From: Euryodendron excelsum
Taxonomy: Eukaryota > Streptophyta > Magnoliopsida > Ericales > Pentaphylacaceae
DNA: 64,000 nt
Direction: 5' to 3'
Assembly (NCBI GenBank): GCA_033060915.1
Contig: CM065380.1
Span: forward strand, 44,537,501-44,601,500
A program made the translations under genes and the position numbers. The notes below the pieces were generated by a model. The model saw nothing but the letters and a program-made list of their open reading frames with translations. It made no database searches and was not told the origin of the DNA. Shown piece by piece: positions 32,496-45,773 of this stretch; the stretch's first letter is position 1, and each line of letters opens with the position of its first letter.

Positions 32496-33849
32496 CACTA
32501 CAACAAACAACATTTTTTTCTATGAAACCACTCGACACTAAAAGTTCAAATTTTATCATAAATACTTTTTGTGACGAAAATTGAGCCGTCGCCTCGTCAT
32601 GGCAATAAGCCCGTCCTTAATACTACTAGCGACGAACTAGTAGTTTGGTAGCAAAAGCTTCGGGCATTTAGCTACAAAATTTAAATCATCACAAAAGGGT
32701 AGTGTTTTTGTGACCCATTTTGTGTCTCTAATACGATAAAATGATGGTCACTAAAAATTGTACTCGTCACCCTAGAGACCAATTTAATATTAAAAAAAAT
32801 TCATTTCCCTCTTTTGTGACTAATTACTCTGTCATAAAAGGGTTAATGCAGGCTAACTTGCAATGATATACCTTGGTCACCAATGTGATGAGTTGGCCCA
32901 TTTGCTACCAATCAGTTTTGTCTCAAATACATGACACTTAGTTTTTATGACCAACATATTCCATCTGAATAAGAGCCTTAGAGACCAAACAATTACACAT
33001 TAATGACCAAACCATTCATCACAAAAGCCACTTAGTTTTTGTAACGAAATTGGTTGGTAACTAAATGTAAATTTGTTTTAGTCACAAATAAAGGGGTAAT
33101 TGTGATCCTCTTGCAACAGTTCCTTGTGTATATAGAGCCACAAATGCATTAATCATTGTTCCCTGGTATATGGTCCGCAATACTACATCATCCACTCAAA
33201 CTAAGCTATTAAGTACATACAACCTTACAAAACAAGAATTCAAACAAATTCTAATAAAGTTTCTGTTTGATTGATACACCAAAAATCATACTACTAATGT
33301 GTATCAAATACATCGATAAAAGTACTACCAAAGCCAATGTTTCCAACTAAATATGAACAACATTCACAGAAGTTAGATTAGAAGTTCATTCATCAACTAA
33401 ACGTGTATTGGATTGCATCAAAATATCAAAACAAAAGTCAACTCTAATAGAAGTCTACAAAGTACTAAAATGACCATCAAAATGTCAAAGCATTTGTCAA
33501 CACAAATATGAAGTCTGTAAAATACTAGAATGGCCATCAAAATGTCAAAGCACTTGACAACAGCAATATGAAGTCTGCAAGAATAACAAGATAAAGTACA
33601 ATTAGATATTATATCAAAATTTAATAAAGTATAAAATTACACAATAGTTGTCAATATGCATTTTGCATTAGTAGCATAAATATAGCTGATGCAAAAATAG
33701 AAAGTCGAACTAAAATGTTCTCCCAAAGTTCTAGCAAATGTAAAATGAAAATAAAGAAACATAATAGAAGACAAGCAAAGATCAATAAAAATTTCCTGCA
33801 AAAACACACTGACTTGTTCAATGCTTCTTAAGGTTTTCACAACTAATTC

Positions 33850-36295
33850 TATTTCTTCATGTAAAGGATCATCATGATTATTTTGCTTAAAGCTGAAAAT
33901 TTTTCTCTGAGTTGTAGTTTTAGTATGGAAACAAGTACATTTATTTTAATGTACGCCTCTGCAATTGAATGTTCAGGACGAGCTTTGTTATACACATAAT
34001 GCTTAAGTGTGCGTAAGAACCTATTGACATATTTTACAAATAACATAATATTGTTAGCGTAGGTAAGACAAGGGCCAAATTGTAAGTATATGCTAAAAAA
34101 TACTAAAATATGCATCATTTTTCAATCAAATACATCCATCGATAGTGCACATAACCAGTAAGTTTTGCTTCACGTTGTAAGTGCACTGCCAAGTGGACCA
34201 TAACATCAAAAAATATAGGGAAAAATATCTTTCTAGCCTACAAAGTGTCACATCAATATCATTTTTCAGCTTTCCAATCACATCGAGTCACAAAGTCTTA
34301 CAACACAACTCCTTCAACAAGAAGCCCAACTTAGTTGATGCAATATATACATCTATTCTTAAGTATTCACGCAATTCAATTGGAAGTAACCGTTTTAAGA
34401 ACACATGGCAATCATGGCTTTTCATTCCCAATACCTTTGAACCATTAACACTCACACACTGAGAGATGTTTGATGCTAACCCATCTAGAAATTTAACTAA
34501 TTTCAACCATTCACATAAATTCCTCCTCTCATTAATGTCCAATGTGTAGCATGCACGTGGGATCACAAACATTTCACCATCCGATTGTAAATGTAATTCT
34601 TCTCTTATGCCCATCAACTTTAGATCCATGTGAGCTTTCATAATGTCCTTTGTTTTGCCATCCATATTCATCAATGTTCCAAATATATTTTCACAAATAT
34701 TTTTCTCGATATGCATTACATCCAGATTGTTCGCAGCTTAAGCATATGCCAGCAAGGCAATTCAAAGAAAATGCTCTTTTTTCCCCACTTCAACTTTATT
34801 TCAGTGCTCTTTTTTGGTTCTTATTTGGTGGTTTCCTAAATGTGACATTTGGAACATAATCTAATTGCTTTAACAAATCATCACTAGACAACTCTTTTAG
34901 TTTCAACCTATGCTTCTCCTTTCCATTAAATTTTTAACTTTTCTCCATCTATGATTTTTCGGTAAGTAACGATGATGACCCATATAACAATGTTTTTGTC
35001 CATTCTTAAGTGATATAGAGCAGGTTTCCTTATTTCAATTTGGGCAAACAACTACACATAACTAAAAAATCTGGCCTGTAGATGCATCATATGTCTCTAT
35101 ACCAATTTCACATAACTTTTTTTAACTCATTTATCAATAGCTGCAACTATATATCTATGTCATTTCTGAGCGCCCCTCGTCTAGGTATACGTAATGACAT
35201 CATAAAAAAAAGGTTGTTTCATAGTTTTTCAATGTGGCAAATTATAGGGCATAAGTATTACTTGCCACATGCTATAAAAGTTGTTCATCTTGCCAAATGA
35301 AATAAATCCATCACTTGCTAGGCCTAGATGAACATTACGAGAATCTTGGGCAAACCATTCATGCTCTTTATCAAATTCCTACCATGTTTTAGAGTCAGCT
35401 GGGTGCCTAGATAAATTGTTTTCATTGACATGCTTATCTCTGTGCCACCACATATCTCTAGCTATCTTCTCTGACCTAAATAATCTTTACAATCTAGATT
35501 TTAAAGGGAAATACGATAAAATCTTTTGAGGAATTTTCTTACCTTTGCCTAAATCACTTTTCCATCTAGGCTCACCATATTTGGGACATTCTTGGCAATC
35601 TTCATATTCTTTTCAGAAAAGTGCACAATCTTATTTATATTCATGTATCAAGATATAGCCAAGGCCCAAGTTCCCGATTACACGTTTAGCTTCGTAATAA
35701 GACTTTGGTAATTTTTTACCAATAGGAAGTGCATCCTTCAATAAATCTAGCAACATATCAAATGAAATATTAGTCCATTTGTTGACTACTTTTAAGTGAA
35801 GTAAATTCACAAGGAATAACAACTTGGAATATTTTTGGCAAGCAAGGTATAAATCATCTTGTGCATTCCTTAACAATCTAGCAAAATTTTCAACTTGCCC
35901 TTCAAGCATGTGAGCACTATCGCTTGTAGATGTCTAGCCTTTACAAGTGTCCATAAATGTCCCATCATACATGTCCTTTAAGATTTCCTGTATATCATCC
36001 CCTTCAGCATTGATGTCGTTATCCTCTTCTGCTTTATCGTATTCATCATCACTACTCAACTCATATGGTTCACCATAATGCATCCAATGAGTGTAACTTT
36101 AGCTATTCCATTGTCCTATAGATGATCCTCCACAATGTCTATGGTATCAAAATGTGCATTGTTGCAATTTCGACATGGACATCGAATCCTATTGCTTCGG
36201 TCCACATGATTACTTGTAATGGTAATGAAATCTTTAATTCCTTGTATATAGGCATCACACTTTCTTTTTGTAAACTGCATCCAACTTCTATCCAT
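33850..36295 (-). pseudogene. TNP2-type CACTA transposase, decayed
   Basis: Reading the minus strand from the ATG at 36295: MDRSWMQF and CPCRNCNN (transposase-associated domain), then the TNP2 words NKWTNISFDMLLDLLKDALP and LPKSYYEAKRVIGNLGLGY (35631-35909), EFDKEHEWFAQDSRNVHLGLASDGF-type sequence near 35290-35390, MHIEKNICENIFGTLMNMDG and ACYTLDINERRNLCEWLK with GLKSHDCHVFLKRLLP-like words (34288-34716), and finally FLRTLKHYVYNKARPEHSIA (DUF4218-type, 33849-34118). The order is normal, but frameshifts, stops and probable lost pieces divide it. In active relatives this protein cuts and moves the element. Confidence 0.85.
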
Positions 36296-36446
36296 CTTTA
36301 TACATAATTAAAAAAAACATCATGTTGAAAAGACAGATGGCTAGAGTAATATATCTTTTGTGCTCCATCTAATTTTTCCTATCATATTTTCTATACTAAT
36401 GCTAAGAGAAAATAATTGTCAATGTACATAGGTAGCCAGAACTCTA

Positions 36447-38499
36447 TGTTGAGTCAAGGTTGATCTTTGTTGACTCAAGATTAATTCCCATGTTGATTTT
36501 GATGATAACTAAACCTTGTGTTATGCTATTAATGAATCTACTTAGTGTGCAGATTAACAAGTTCATAACTTAGACTTAAAGTTAGATCTTAAGTCTAATA
36601 CATATCAAAGGAATGCATAACAAGTTCAAGATGTCAGCAATGAATTCAAAGGGCTATGCAATGAACCAAACTGAGAAATGATGCCTATCTCTAGTTCAAA
36701 CATGTGTTCTACATTCGAAGAGATTGAAAAATATGCAAAGAACAGTTGAAGAAGTGCAATGCTCAGTTGAAGATGAATTGGCTATTGAAGAATTTGGAAA
36801 ATGCTCAAGAGATGATCTCATCTGGTATGCTTAAGACCAATTCAAGACAATGAGATTGAAGTTGCTGAGAAGATGGCTCACAATGAATATCTGATCTCTA
36901 CATGGAATCCAAGTGAAGAATTTTTCTATAGTATATAGAGTCAATGAAGATTAAATGTGTGAAAAGATTCCATCAAGTCTGCAAAAGTCTCATTGAAGTG
37001 ATTCTTAAAGAAGAATGAAGAATTGCTAACGAAGAGAGGAAATCAGAAATGAAGCATTGTGAAGCTCTACAGGAAGATTGGCATTCAAAAAGATGTTCTA
37101 CAATGATTGAAGAAGCTTTGTAAATGAAGAAGTAAAGTTCAGCTTTAATCAAATAAAGCTTTGAGATTCAAGAAGAAGATCAACATCCAATGATTGATTC
37201 AATCCAAATTTAAATAGAAGTTAACTCTGATGAGTTAAGAAGATTTGATTGATCATCTTACCCAAAGACATACTCCTTGAGGTTCTTATACCAGTGCTTT
37301 GATAAAGCTTGATCAATAGAAATCTGAAAGCTGAATTCTGGGCAATGAGGGGACTCATGGGAATGAGGAGCCGCCTCCTAATCACAGATGCTAAAAGGCC
37401 TGAAGACATATTGAACAATGAGGGGACTCATGGAAATGAGATGTCGCCTCTTGCACACAGAAGCAAAAATGTCTAAAGACCAAATAGACAATGAGCGGAC
37501 ACATTGTAATGAAGTGTCACCTCATGAAGACAGACACCAAGGCTTGAAGATAAAATGATCAATGAGTGGACACATAAAGATGAAGTGTCGCCTCCTGGTA
37601 GCAGAAGCAAAAGGCTGAATGTTTTAAATGATCAATGAGTGGACACCTGAAGCAGAAGTGTCGCCTCATGACAGCAGAAGTCAAATATAAAGAAGACAGA
37701 TGAACAAGGAGTCGCCTCATCAACCTGAAGAGGGGACTTATGAACGCAGTGAACTATATCTGGTAAATGCAGAAGTAGGAAGTGTTGACACCACAAAAAT
37801 GGAGCCGACTCCCTCTGCTGCAACGACTACTTTTCTTAACATTATAACAGACTGGACGTGCATTTATGATACCCAACCAGCTCCAACGGATGGAATTAAT
37901 GCAAGGGTTTATATACTAGCCTCCAATTGCATTTATATACAAGAATTAAGAGGAAGAAACAAGAAGAGACGAAAATCTACTGAATCACTGATATTCCTGA
38001 AACATTCTTCCTGTTTTGTTCTTGTGAGCTTTGATTGTAAATCTACTCTAGTTAGAGAGTTTGTTTGTGAGTTGTATACTCTTATACACTTGTAACTGAG
38101 AGTTTGAGAGTTCTCTTGTGTGAAGCAAAACTATTGTAAAGTTTAAGTGGAGCTTGGACAAAACCACTTGGGAATTAAAGAACTCAGTGAGGAGTTCTTG
38201 TAGAGTGAGCTGAGCACTTTGTCAATCAGCAGCCCATCTTGTAATAGGTGATTACATAGTGGAAGAAGGCTTCAAGGAGGTCTTGGGGTGAGGACGTAGA
38301 CCACGGTTTGTGGTTGAACCTCGGTAAATCTGTGTCTCTCCTTTATTACTCTGTTTTCTTTGTTTTCATTGATAACTGTGTTTTGTACATAGATTAGCCA
38401 TTGCTATATTGTTTAGATTAATTTTAATTAATCTTAACTTGTATTAATTTTTGAAAAACCCAATTCACCCCCCCTCTTGGGTTGCCTATTGGACCAACA
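36447..38499 (+). mobile_element. Copia-type solo LTR, 2.05 kb, inside the CACTA element
   Basis: It starts TGTTGAGTCAAGG and ends CCTATTGGACCAACA. CTCTA flanks both sides (36442-36446, 38500-38504). No second LTR or coding sequence was found. Its tail (CCAATTCACC...CTCTTGGGTTGCC) and TTGATTTTGATGATAAC near the start match the LTR at 59307-61644, so the two are related SIRE-type LTRs. TTTATATACTAG at about 37908 is the likely TATA box. Confidence 0.82.
37342..37672 (+). repeat. Five-copy tandem repeat within the solo LTR
   Basis: CAATGAG(G/C/T)GGAC recurs at about 37342, 37416, 37490, 37560 and 37633, each followed by a GTCGCCTC-like word. The unit is 70-74 bp, and a degenerate sixth copy follows. 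The block lies upstream of the putative TATA box, as U3 enhancer repeats do. Confidence 0.82.
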
Positions 38500-38504
38500 C
38501 TCTA

Positions 38505-40052
38505 GAATATACCCTAGATGTGTTTATGTATAACATAAAGTAAAAAAGAATGGAAAAACATATATGTATGTATATATATTTTAGTTTTAACAAATAATAA
38601 TGGAATTTAAAGCAGTACATTTAGAAGGGACTTTAGAATGAAATCATAGCGAAGACCAAGATGTGCGGGGCTAAAAGTAGTCAAGACTAGATCTTCGTGT
38701 TTAGACCATGACTAGGTTGGCAAATAATAAAAACTTAACTAATTTGGATAATAATAAAAATTTAATATAAAAATAAATTTTGAATCTATTATTTTTTAAT
38801 ACCTACTTAGCAAAAGTGTGTTTGTCATGTGTTCTTGGAGAACTGAAGTATTTAATGGTGGATTTTAATTGTATTATAAATCGATTATTTAGTGTATGTT
38901 GATTTGAATTGCTCTTTGCTAAAGGTTTTGAAGATGCGATGTGCTTTTTTGGGTTTGGAAAATATCTATTAGCTTTTAAATAAGCAAATCAATATTTTGT
39001 AACTGACTGTTGAACTTTAAAGCTTTTTTTTATGTGGAAAAAATATATAACTCACATCATGGCCAAGAAGTAAACAAAACTAAATTAAGATTCAGGAGAC
39101 ATAGGAAAGTATAACTTCTTCATGTTTTCATGGAATGCCTTTTTTTAAAGGTAATTTTGAAAAATGACTATGAAACATATTTTCATGAAAATGCTCATCT
39201 TTTGTAGACATCTTTGAAAAATAACTATCAAAGTTAGTGACTAATAATAAAGTGAAATTTTTAATTAAATAAAAAACGTGGTCATGGTTTTTATTTGCTT
39301 AGAAAATTTTGCCTTATAACCTTTGTATTGTACCAGTGAAGAAACTTGGAATAGAATCAATTATCATTTCATATCTTCATTGTGGCTTGAGTAAGAAAAC
39401 TTAAATCATCTCTTCCTATAGTGCCATTCTTTATTTTAAAGTAGCTTATTTTTTGTGATAAAATTATCAAAGTTTTATGTGATTATTTTATTTAACTTAG
39501 ATTTTTTGTGTGGTTTATGTTCTTTGGAGACTACCAGCTTCACTAATATTATTATTAACCGCATACACCTTCATTTTTTCTTTAGAACTTTTATTATCCG
39601 TATTAAAAGTTTGGAGTAGCGTAAAAAATATATTGTTTTGACACAATTCAGGTTGTTCTCAATGCGGTTTGTCTTCAAGTCTTATTCACCTATAAAGGCT
39701 GTTGATTTTGTAAACCCAATCTAAGTGTTTGGCGATATGTTTTTGTGGGTACCTTTAATAATATTGCTATATTTTTTTGTACCAGACTTACTTATTGTAC
39801 AAAATATGTATAGATGTAAGTGTATATTGTGTTGTAAATGTGCTGGTAACACACAACAGGTTGGTTTTATTGATACACCAAAACAAGGTACAGAAAAAAG
39901 AGGTTTTGTGTCTGAATATGTTGTGTAAAGTGGAGAAGAGAAGCTTTTTAAAAGGAGGACAAAATAATAAATAATATGTATCCATTGATAATTCAATCAA
40001 ATATTAACAGAGCCTATCCATTACTCATTTGAACAAACCAAAACATATATAA

Positions 40053-40055
<3 letters not shown>
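38505..40055. other. CACTA interior, right part
   Basis: AT-rich DNA with no recognised gene. Short open frames near 39720-40000 overlap on both strands and are not supported. Confidence 0.5.

Positions 40056-40116
<61 letters not shown>
40056..40116. repeat. CA then TA microsatellite
   Basis: A CA tract passes into CATA and TA repeats. Confidence 0.95.
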
Positions 40117-41033
40117 CGCGCCATACACCAGAGTTATTTCAAATGCAGAGCATATATTCATTCGTTAAATTGGAGCCAACCATAAAATATACACAATCCA
40201 AATCGCCCAAATTCGCAAACCCATATTGACCAAATCCACATTGTCAAATCCATAAACCTACAAATCCAAATGGATGCTTAAAATATATAAAATATATTTC
40301 AACAATATTAGAAAGGGATAGGTTCAAGAACATGATACAAATGAACCAACACATGGAGAAAGAGAGAAAAAGAGGCAGCGCGAAGAATTGACCTTCAATA
40401 ATGGTAAAGTAATGCTATTTCTCGACCTTCAAGTTCCTTTCATACCAGAGCTAGTAGGAGATAGATGGACATTAGGAAGCAAAGGGAGAGACTGACGGAA
40501 AGAAAAATAGAGATTAGAGAAGCATATGATTTTAGTGGGAACCCTAGAAGGGAAAAGTTTAGAGTGGAAAAATAGTTTTTGACTCTCTTATATTCCTATA
40601 AAATGCTTGCCAGCTGTATGACAAAAAAGAAGCAAAAAGGGCGTCGTTTCAATAGTGCAAATTTTTTTCCACGAAGTGGGTGGTCTTTAAAAAGCCAACA
40701 TTTAGCCATGATAATATGCTATCCCAAAAAGTAAAGCAGTTAGTTCTTTTGGGACAAAGTTCATCCTTCGTCACAATAAAGCATACATTTTATTATGATG
40801 TTTTTGCCACCTATCCAAGTTTGGTAGTAAAGTCTATTGCCGTCAACCCAAAAACTTAGCGCCATAGTAATTGTGACCAACCTTTTACAACATTAGCATT
40901 GTCACTGCATAGCTTAAGCCATATCATTTTGCAACGATACTAGTTTCTCATCATAAAATGGTTGAATTTTTACTACGAATTCTTCCTCGTAGCAAAAATT
41001 TTCTTTGCAAATTGTTCAATTTCTTGTAATAAG

Positions 41034-42345
41034 GCAGTTGAAGACTTGTTTTCCACACACATGACTTGAGCATATCTATGTTGTGTGGACAAGGATGTGA
41101 TAGCTAGTAATCTTCAAGGTGAGTTCAATGGACTAATGACACTTATTATGAAGGAGAATGAATCTACATATTATATTGATTGTTTTACTCATCATCTTCA
41201 GTTAGCTATTGTGGAATTAGCAAAGAACCAATTTCATATTGGCACACTTTTTAACTTGGTTTCTAGCATAGTTAATGTTGTTGGGGCCTCATGTAAGCGT
41301 CGAGATATTATTCGGAAGAAGCAACCTTCTAAAGTTATTGAGGCTCTAGAAAGTAAGGAGATTACTAGTGGGCAAGGCCTAAATAAAAAAAGCACTCTTA
41401 TTCGTGCTAGTGATACATGTTAGGGATCTTATTATGGTATTTTGCTTAGTTAAATTAGTTTGTTTTCAGCTGTGATTGAAGTGCTTGATGTTATAATAGA
41501 TGAGGGGTCTAATTTAAAACAAAGAGTAGAAGCATCCCATCTATTAGACTCAATATAATCCTTTGAGTATGTAGTTAGTCTACATATAACGAAATCTATA
41601 TTGGGAATTACAAATTTTTTGTCACTAGCATTACAAAGAAAGAATCAAGAAATTCATAATGCCATGAAATTAGCTCAAGTGTCTAAGCAATGGCTTCAAA
41701 TCATAAGGGATAATGGATGAAATTTCTACTTTCTTTGTCAAGCATAATATTGATCTTCCTAATATGGATGACATGTATGTAGCTCGAGGAAGATCACATC
41801 ATGGAGCTCAAGAAATGACAAACAATCATCACTATTATGTGGAGCTATTCTATATTGTCATAGACATGCAACTCCAGTAGCTAAATAAAGCTTAAATCCA
41901 TCCAATTCATTTGTTGCTTTTGATAAGTGAAGATTGATTCATTTTGCTCAATTTTATCCCAAAGACTTTTAGTTGTTGAGCTTTTGGCACTTTTTGATCA
42001 GCTTGAGAATTTTATTATTGATGTGCGCTCTAATATGGAGTCTTTAGATTTAAAATGAATCGGTTATCTTTCTCAGAAGATGGTTTAAAGTAGAAGAGAC
42101 ATATTACACTCATTGGTTTGCAAACTCCTTACTTTGGTACTAATTTTACCCATTGCGACTGTGACAGTAGAGACAACATTTTCTGCTGTGAAGATTGTGA
42201 AAAATAGGCTTCAATCGAATGGGTGATTAGTGAATGAATGATAGCTTGATTATGTATATTGAGAAAGACATTTTCAATAGCATTCCAAATGAGGCTATCA
42301 TGCATCACTTTCAAAATATGAAAAGCCATAGGGGCCATTTGTAAT
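41034..42345 (+). pseudogene. hAT-type transposase fragment, right part with dimerisation domain
   Basis: It continues the frame broken at 32495: AVEDLFSTH, then NLQGEFNGLMTLIMKE, YYIDCFTHHLQLAIVELAKN (the helical region of ZMYM1/hAT proteins) to about 41423. Later words are MYVARGRS and, after several frameshifts, a typical hAT C-terminal dimerisation sequence (about 42110-42345) with the conserved LPIATATVE-like and KNRLQSNG-like words, ending near MKSHRGHL. Many stops make it inactive. No terminal repeat of the hAT element itself could be fixed. Confidence 0.82.
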
Positions 42346-45300
42346 CAAAGTTGTGAGGTTGTAAGGCAATTATGAAGCTATCTTTTAATTTTATATATGA
42401 TCAAAAATTTTGTAGAGGGATATTGTTTTTTTTTTTATACAATTTTTGTACAACGGTGATGCCCTTTTTTTTGGCGTATTTAATATAAGTATCTTTTTAC
42501 TTCCAAATGAAAATGGATTAACAATTAAAAAATAATTTCATGTATAACTTTATATAAGTTTCGCTCCCAGTAAACAAAATTATCAAATCTGTCTCAAATC
42601 CACCCGTGTGCCCAGCCTCTCTCCACTATACTTTCACCTTTCACCACCCCACTGGTGGAGGGACGAGAAAAATTAGCTCTTCTTTTGAGAAAGAAGCAAT
42701 TTTTTTTTTCTAGGGTTTTGTGAATCATAGGCCAATGTCTTGCCCCCAGAATTTATTTTTCTTGTAATGTATGCTTGTATATTGTCGTAAAGTAAGAGAC
42801 AATATTGTGACTTTAGAAATGTTTTCCCGTAATTATCAAAAGCCTCGAAAGGCGTTAGTAGAAAACATAATTATTCCTTTTTTATGTTTAATTATTTTCA
42901 ATTACACGTTATGTCTTGTATTTATTTCTATATTCCTACTATCACTAAAAATGTAAATAAATACTAAGGAGATAACCAACGACCATAGTTATTGATACTG
43001 CACCGCACCATACCATTGCTCATACGGTGCAAAGAGGTTCAAAATTTCGTTCCACTTAACTTACCACTCATATCGTATCTTGGGATGTTTTGGATTTTTT
43101 GGTTTATTGTTGCAGTTACAAGTATATTTCAAAATATATATTAGTATACTGTTTTAAAATAATAAATATCATTTATCATTGAACCGTTGGTCTTAATAAT
43201 AAATATCATTTACCATTGAACCGTTGGTCTTCTAATTGAGTGAGCATTCGGTTGCCTCCATCTTTTATGTTGTGATTTAAAACCTTTTCAATGCTTTTAT
43301 ATTATAGCAATTTGTATTTCATGAGTTATTGGGTGGGTATTTATAATCATAATGTATTCATTATACCCCATTTATATTCTATAATTGTTGTTACTATTGA
43401 ATGGTTTTGGGAATAAAAAGTTGATGGATGGCATAAGACTTGGTAACTTTTCGGTGGCTGATAGTATCAATACATTCTTTCAAATATTGGTTACACAAAG
43501 CAGAGAGGGTTACCTACATAAGATATATTTTATGAAATATATATTATGATTTTATTCGATCTTAAGACGATCAATGAGCTGTTTTTTACATCTCCGTACT
43601 TAGGAGTGCATCTTTGTGGGGAAGCGATAGTTGAATCCTGGAGGGTAGGCCACCATAACCTATTTTCCCCGGGTCATGTACTCAGAGGGGCGCGATGTAC
43701 TCTTAAGGACAGTGACTACACGCCTTTGTCGATGAGTTTTCTTTTTTACTTTATTTTGTAAGATATAGTAATATGAATTTCATATTTTATGTGTTTATTT
43801 TATATCTTGAATAATATATATATTGACCCGATATTTCCAACAATCTTAAGAATAGATGTCCATGAAAATATTGGTAGTAGTTATCCATTCTGGCATGAAT
43901 CAGATGATATAAAAATGTGAGAATTCTATTATATCTGTGATGTACTTTATTCTCTCATTGAACCCAAGACAACATGTTATTGAGATTGATGTTATAATTG
44001 CCTTGACAAAATAAATCTTGGAGATGGCCACTTTGACTAGACTAGTGCATATTTGCACACTAGATTATTTTTGCTAGTATATATGTTTGTAGCTTTGGGT
44101 CGGTTGATTTGAGATTTTCATTGGGGGATGTAGTTACTGAATTTTAGAAATATCTCAAATACACACATGTATGAATTTTCTAAAAGTTAGCAAAAATGAA
44201 GTGTTTGTCATTTCTATTAAATGTTCGGTTTAAACATTGAGAACTAGTCAAGCTTGAACTGATTGGTAATATTTCTACCCTTTTGTGGTTGTAAACTAAT
44301 GTGTTGTGGTTTGATTTCTTTCTCTATGCATCAGACTAATGTATCTATGTGATCTCTTATACGTTGTATTAATAAAATAGACGTGCCGAATGTAATATAT
44401 TTTTTGTAAGATGTACATGAGGAGTATTGGAGGAAATTTTGGTGTTAATATGCTGTAGATCGTGTATGTCTTGATCTGATTTAATTATAATTTGTATGGG
44501 AATCTTAGTAGAGCTGTAGTTGTAGGCACGAACTTCTAAAAACACAAATTTGACACTTGAATAATTTGATGAATATGTATTATAGTATCTTCAGGACTGA
44601 TTACCATATAGGAACTACTGAAAATGTTGATCTGGCTAAAATTTTAATGATACTTCTGTATGTAACCTGTTATAGGTTCACCTTTGTTAAAGAATTTATG
44701 CTTTATCCGTTTATTTGAATTACTCCTGTAATTAAATAATACTATATAATATTATCCTAGCTCTTGATATTGATCTGAAGGACTATTATTTTAGTACTTT
44801 AAATTTTAGAACATGAAAGTGATTGTGTTATGATTGCTTTTGCATAATTACACCGATAGTTTTCAAATGTTTGAATTGTGGAGGATTTGGTATGTTGAAA
44901 TAAGTGAAGATCACTAGAAATGGTTTAATTGATTGTTAAATGATTCTGATCACTTTTTTATGATGATTTTTGTTTGTAGGGTTCATTAACCTTTGAAGGA
45001 ATTATAGTAGGAATCCACGAACATCAGTGGCATTTTTGTTATTCCGTTAAGGATAACATTATACTCAAGATAATTAACTTGGAAAGAAAGTTCGTTGTTA
45101 CTGAGTGATTTCCTAAAAGTCATTGGGGACGATCATAATCTTGTGACACTGAATTTAAAATGTTGTGAAACCTTGGGTGTAATCCAAGATGAAAAATGTG
45201 AGTGTCTAATATGAACTTTGTGAATCCTTGGTTGACCTAAGACGAACTAGATAATCCTTGGAGTTGTCTAAGAAGAATTTTATGATCCCTTGAAAATTTT

Positions 45301-45773
45301 CAAGATGATATGATGAGTTCATATAATTTATGCCTTTAAACAGGTTTTATGAGCTAAGAAAATATCTTAGCAAATTTTTATTCATTTATTTGTGAAATGC
45401 TCGAGCAATATATTTGAGGAGATAGGCAAAATGCCTAAAAAATATTATAAGGTACCTATGTGACATCAGTCAAAGAGATAAAAATAATTATGTTAAATCT
45501 CTGGCTAAGTTATCAAATACCGAGGAGGATGAGACTTATGCCTATACAAGAGCTGAAAATAATGGGAACCCAACTTACATGAATGAAGATCCCTGGACAT
45601 AAGTTCAGATGGGTAATAACAAGTCACTTGGTAGTCGTAAGCACTATCTGTTATTTTGAGAGTCCATCCCTATGGTGTGATAGAGCAACTGCAATGTTGA
45701 AGGTTGAGTACTATACCCTCAATTAATATCATAGCCCAAAACATGGGTGGGGTGTTTATTTGTTGTCACGCCC
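42346..45773. other. Intergenic, AT-rich, no gene
   Basis: No sustained coding. A 37-bp exact-type tandem duplication lies at 43158-43194 and 43195-43231 (one difference), containing CATTGAACCGTTGGTCTT. An open frame at 43546-43761 has no recognised relatives. Confidence 0.55.

Larger units (their letters stand above)
32496..41030 (-). mobile_element. CACTA (En/Spm) DNA transposon, 8.5 kb, inside the hAT transposase
   Basis: The left end is CACTACAACAAAC. The right end, ATTTCTTGTAAT, is a decayed inverse of the canonical end. AAG flanks both sides (32493-32495, 41031-41033), matching the 3-bp duplication of CACTA elements. The subterminal 600 bp on the left and 250 bp on the right are full of short GTGAC/GTCAC and GACGA words, as CACTA transposase binding sites are. 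A decayed TNP2 transposase lies on the minus strand. The hAT coding sense continues on both sides, which confirms the insertion. Confidence 0.87.

Noticed and set aside
32510..33130. Possible CRISPR-like array from the short regular words
   Set aside because: The words vary, occur in both orientations and lie beside a CACTA terminus. This is a plant transposon subterminal region.
37700..38095. Plus-strand open frame of 131 codons
   Set aside because: It lies wholly inside the solo LTR and overlaps its promoter region. LTRs of this family have no gene, and no known protein is resembled.
39721..40000. Overlapping open frames inside the CACTA element
   Set aside because: Four frames on both strands overlap in AT-rich DNA. 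There is no conserved motif and no sign of a TNP1-like protein.
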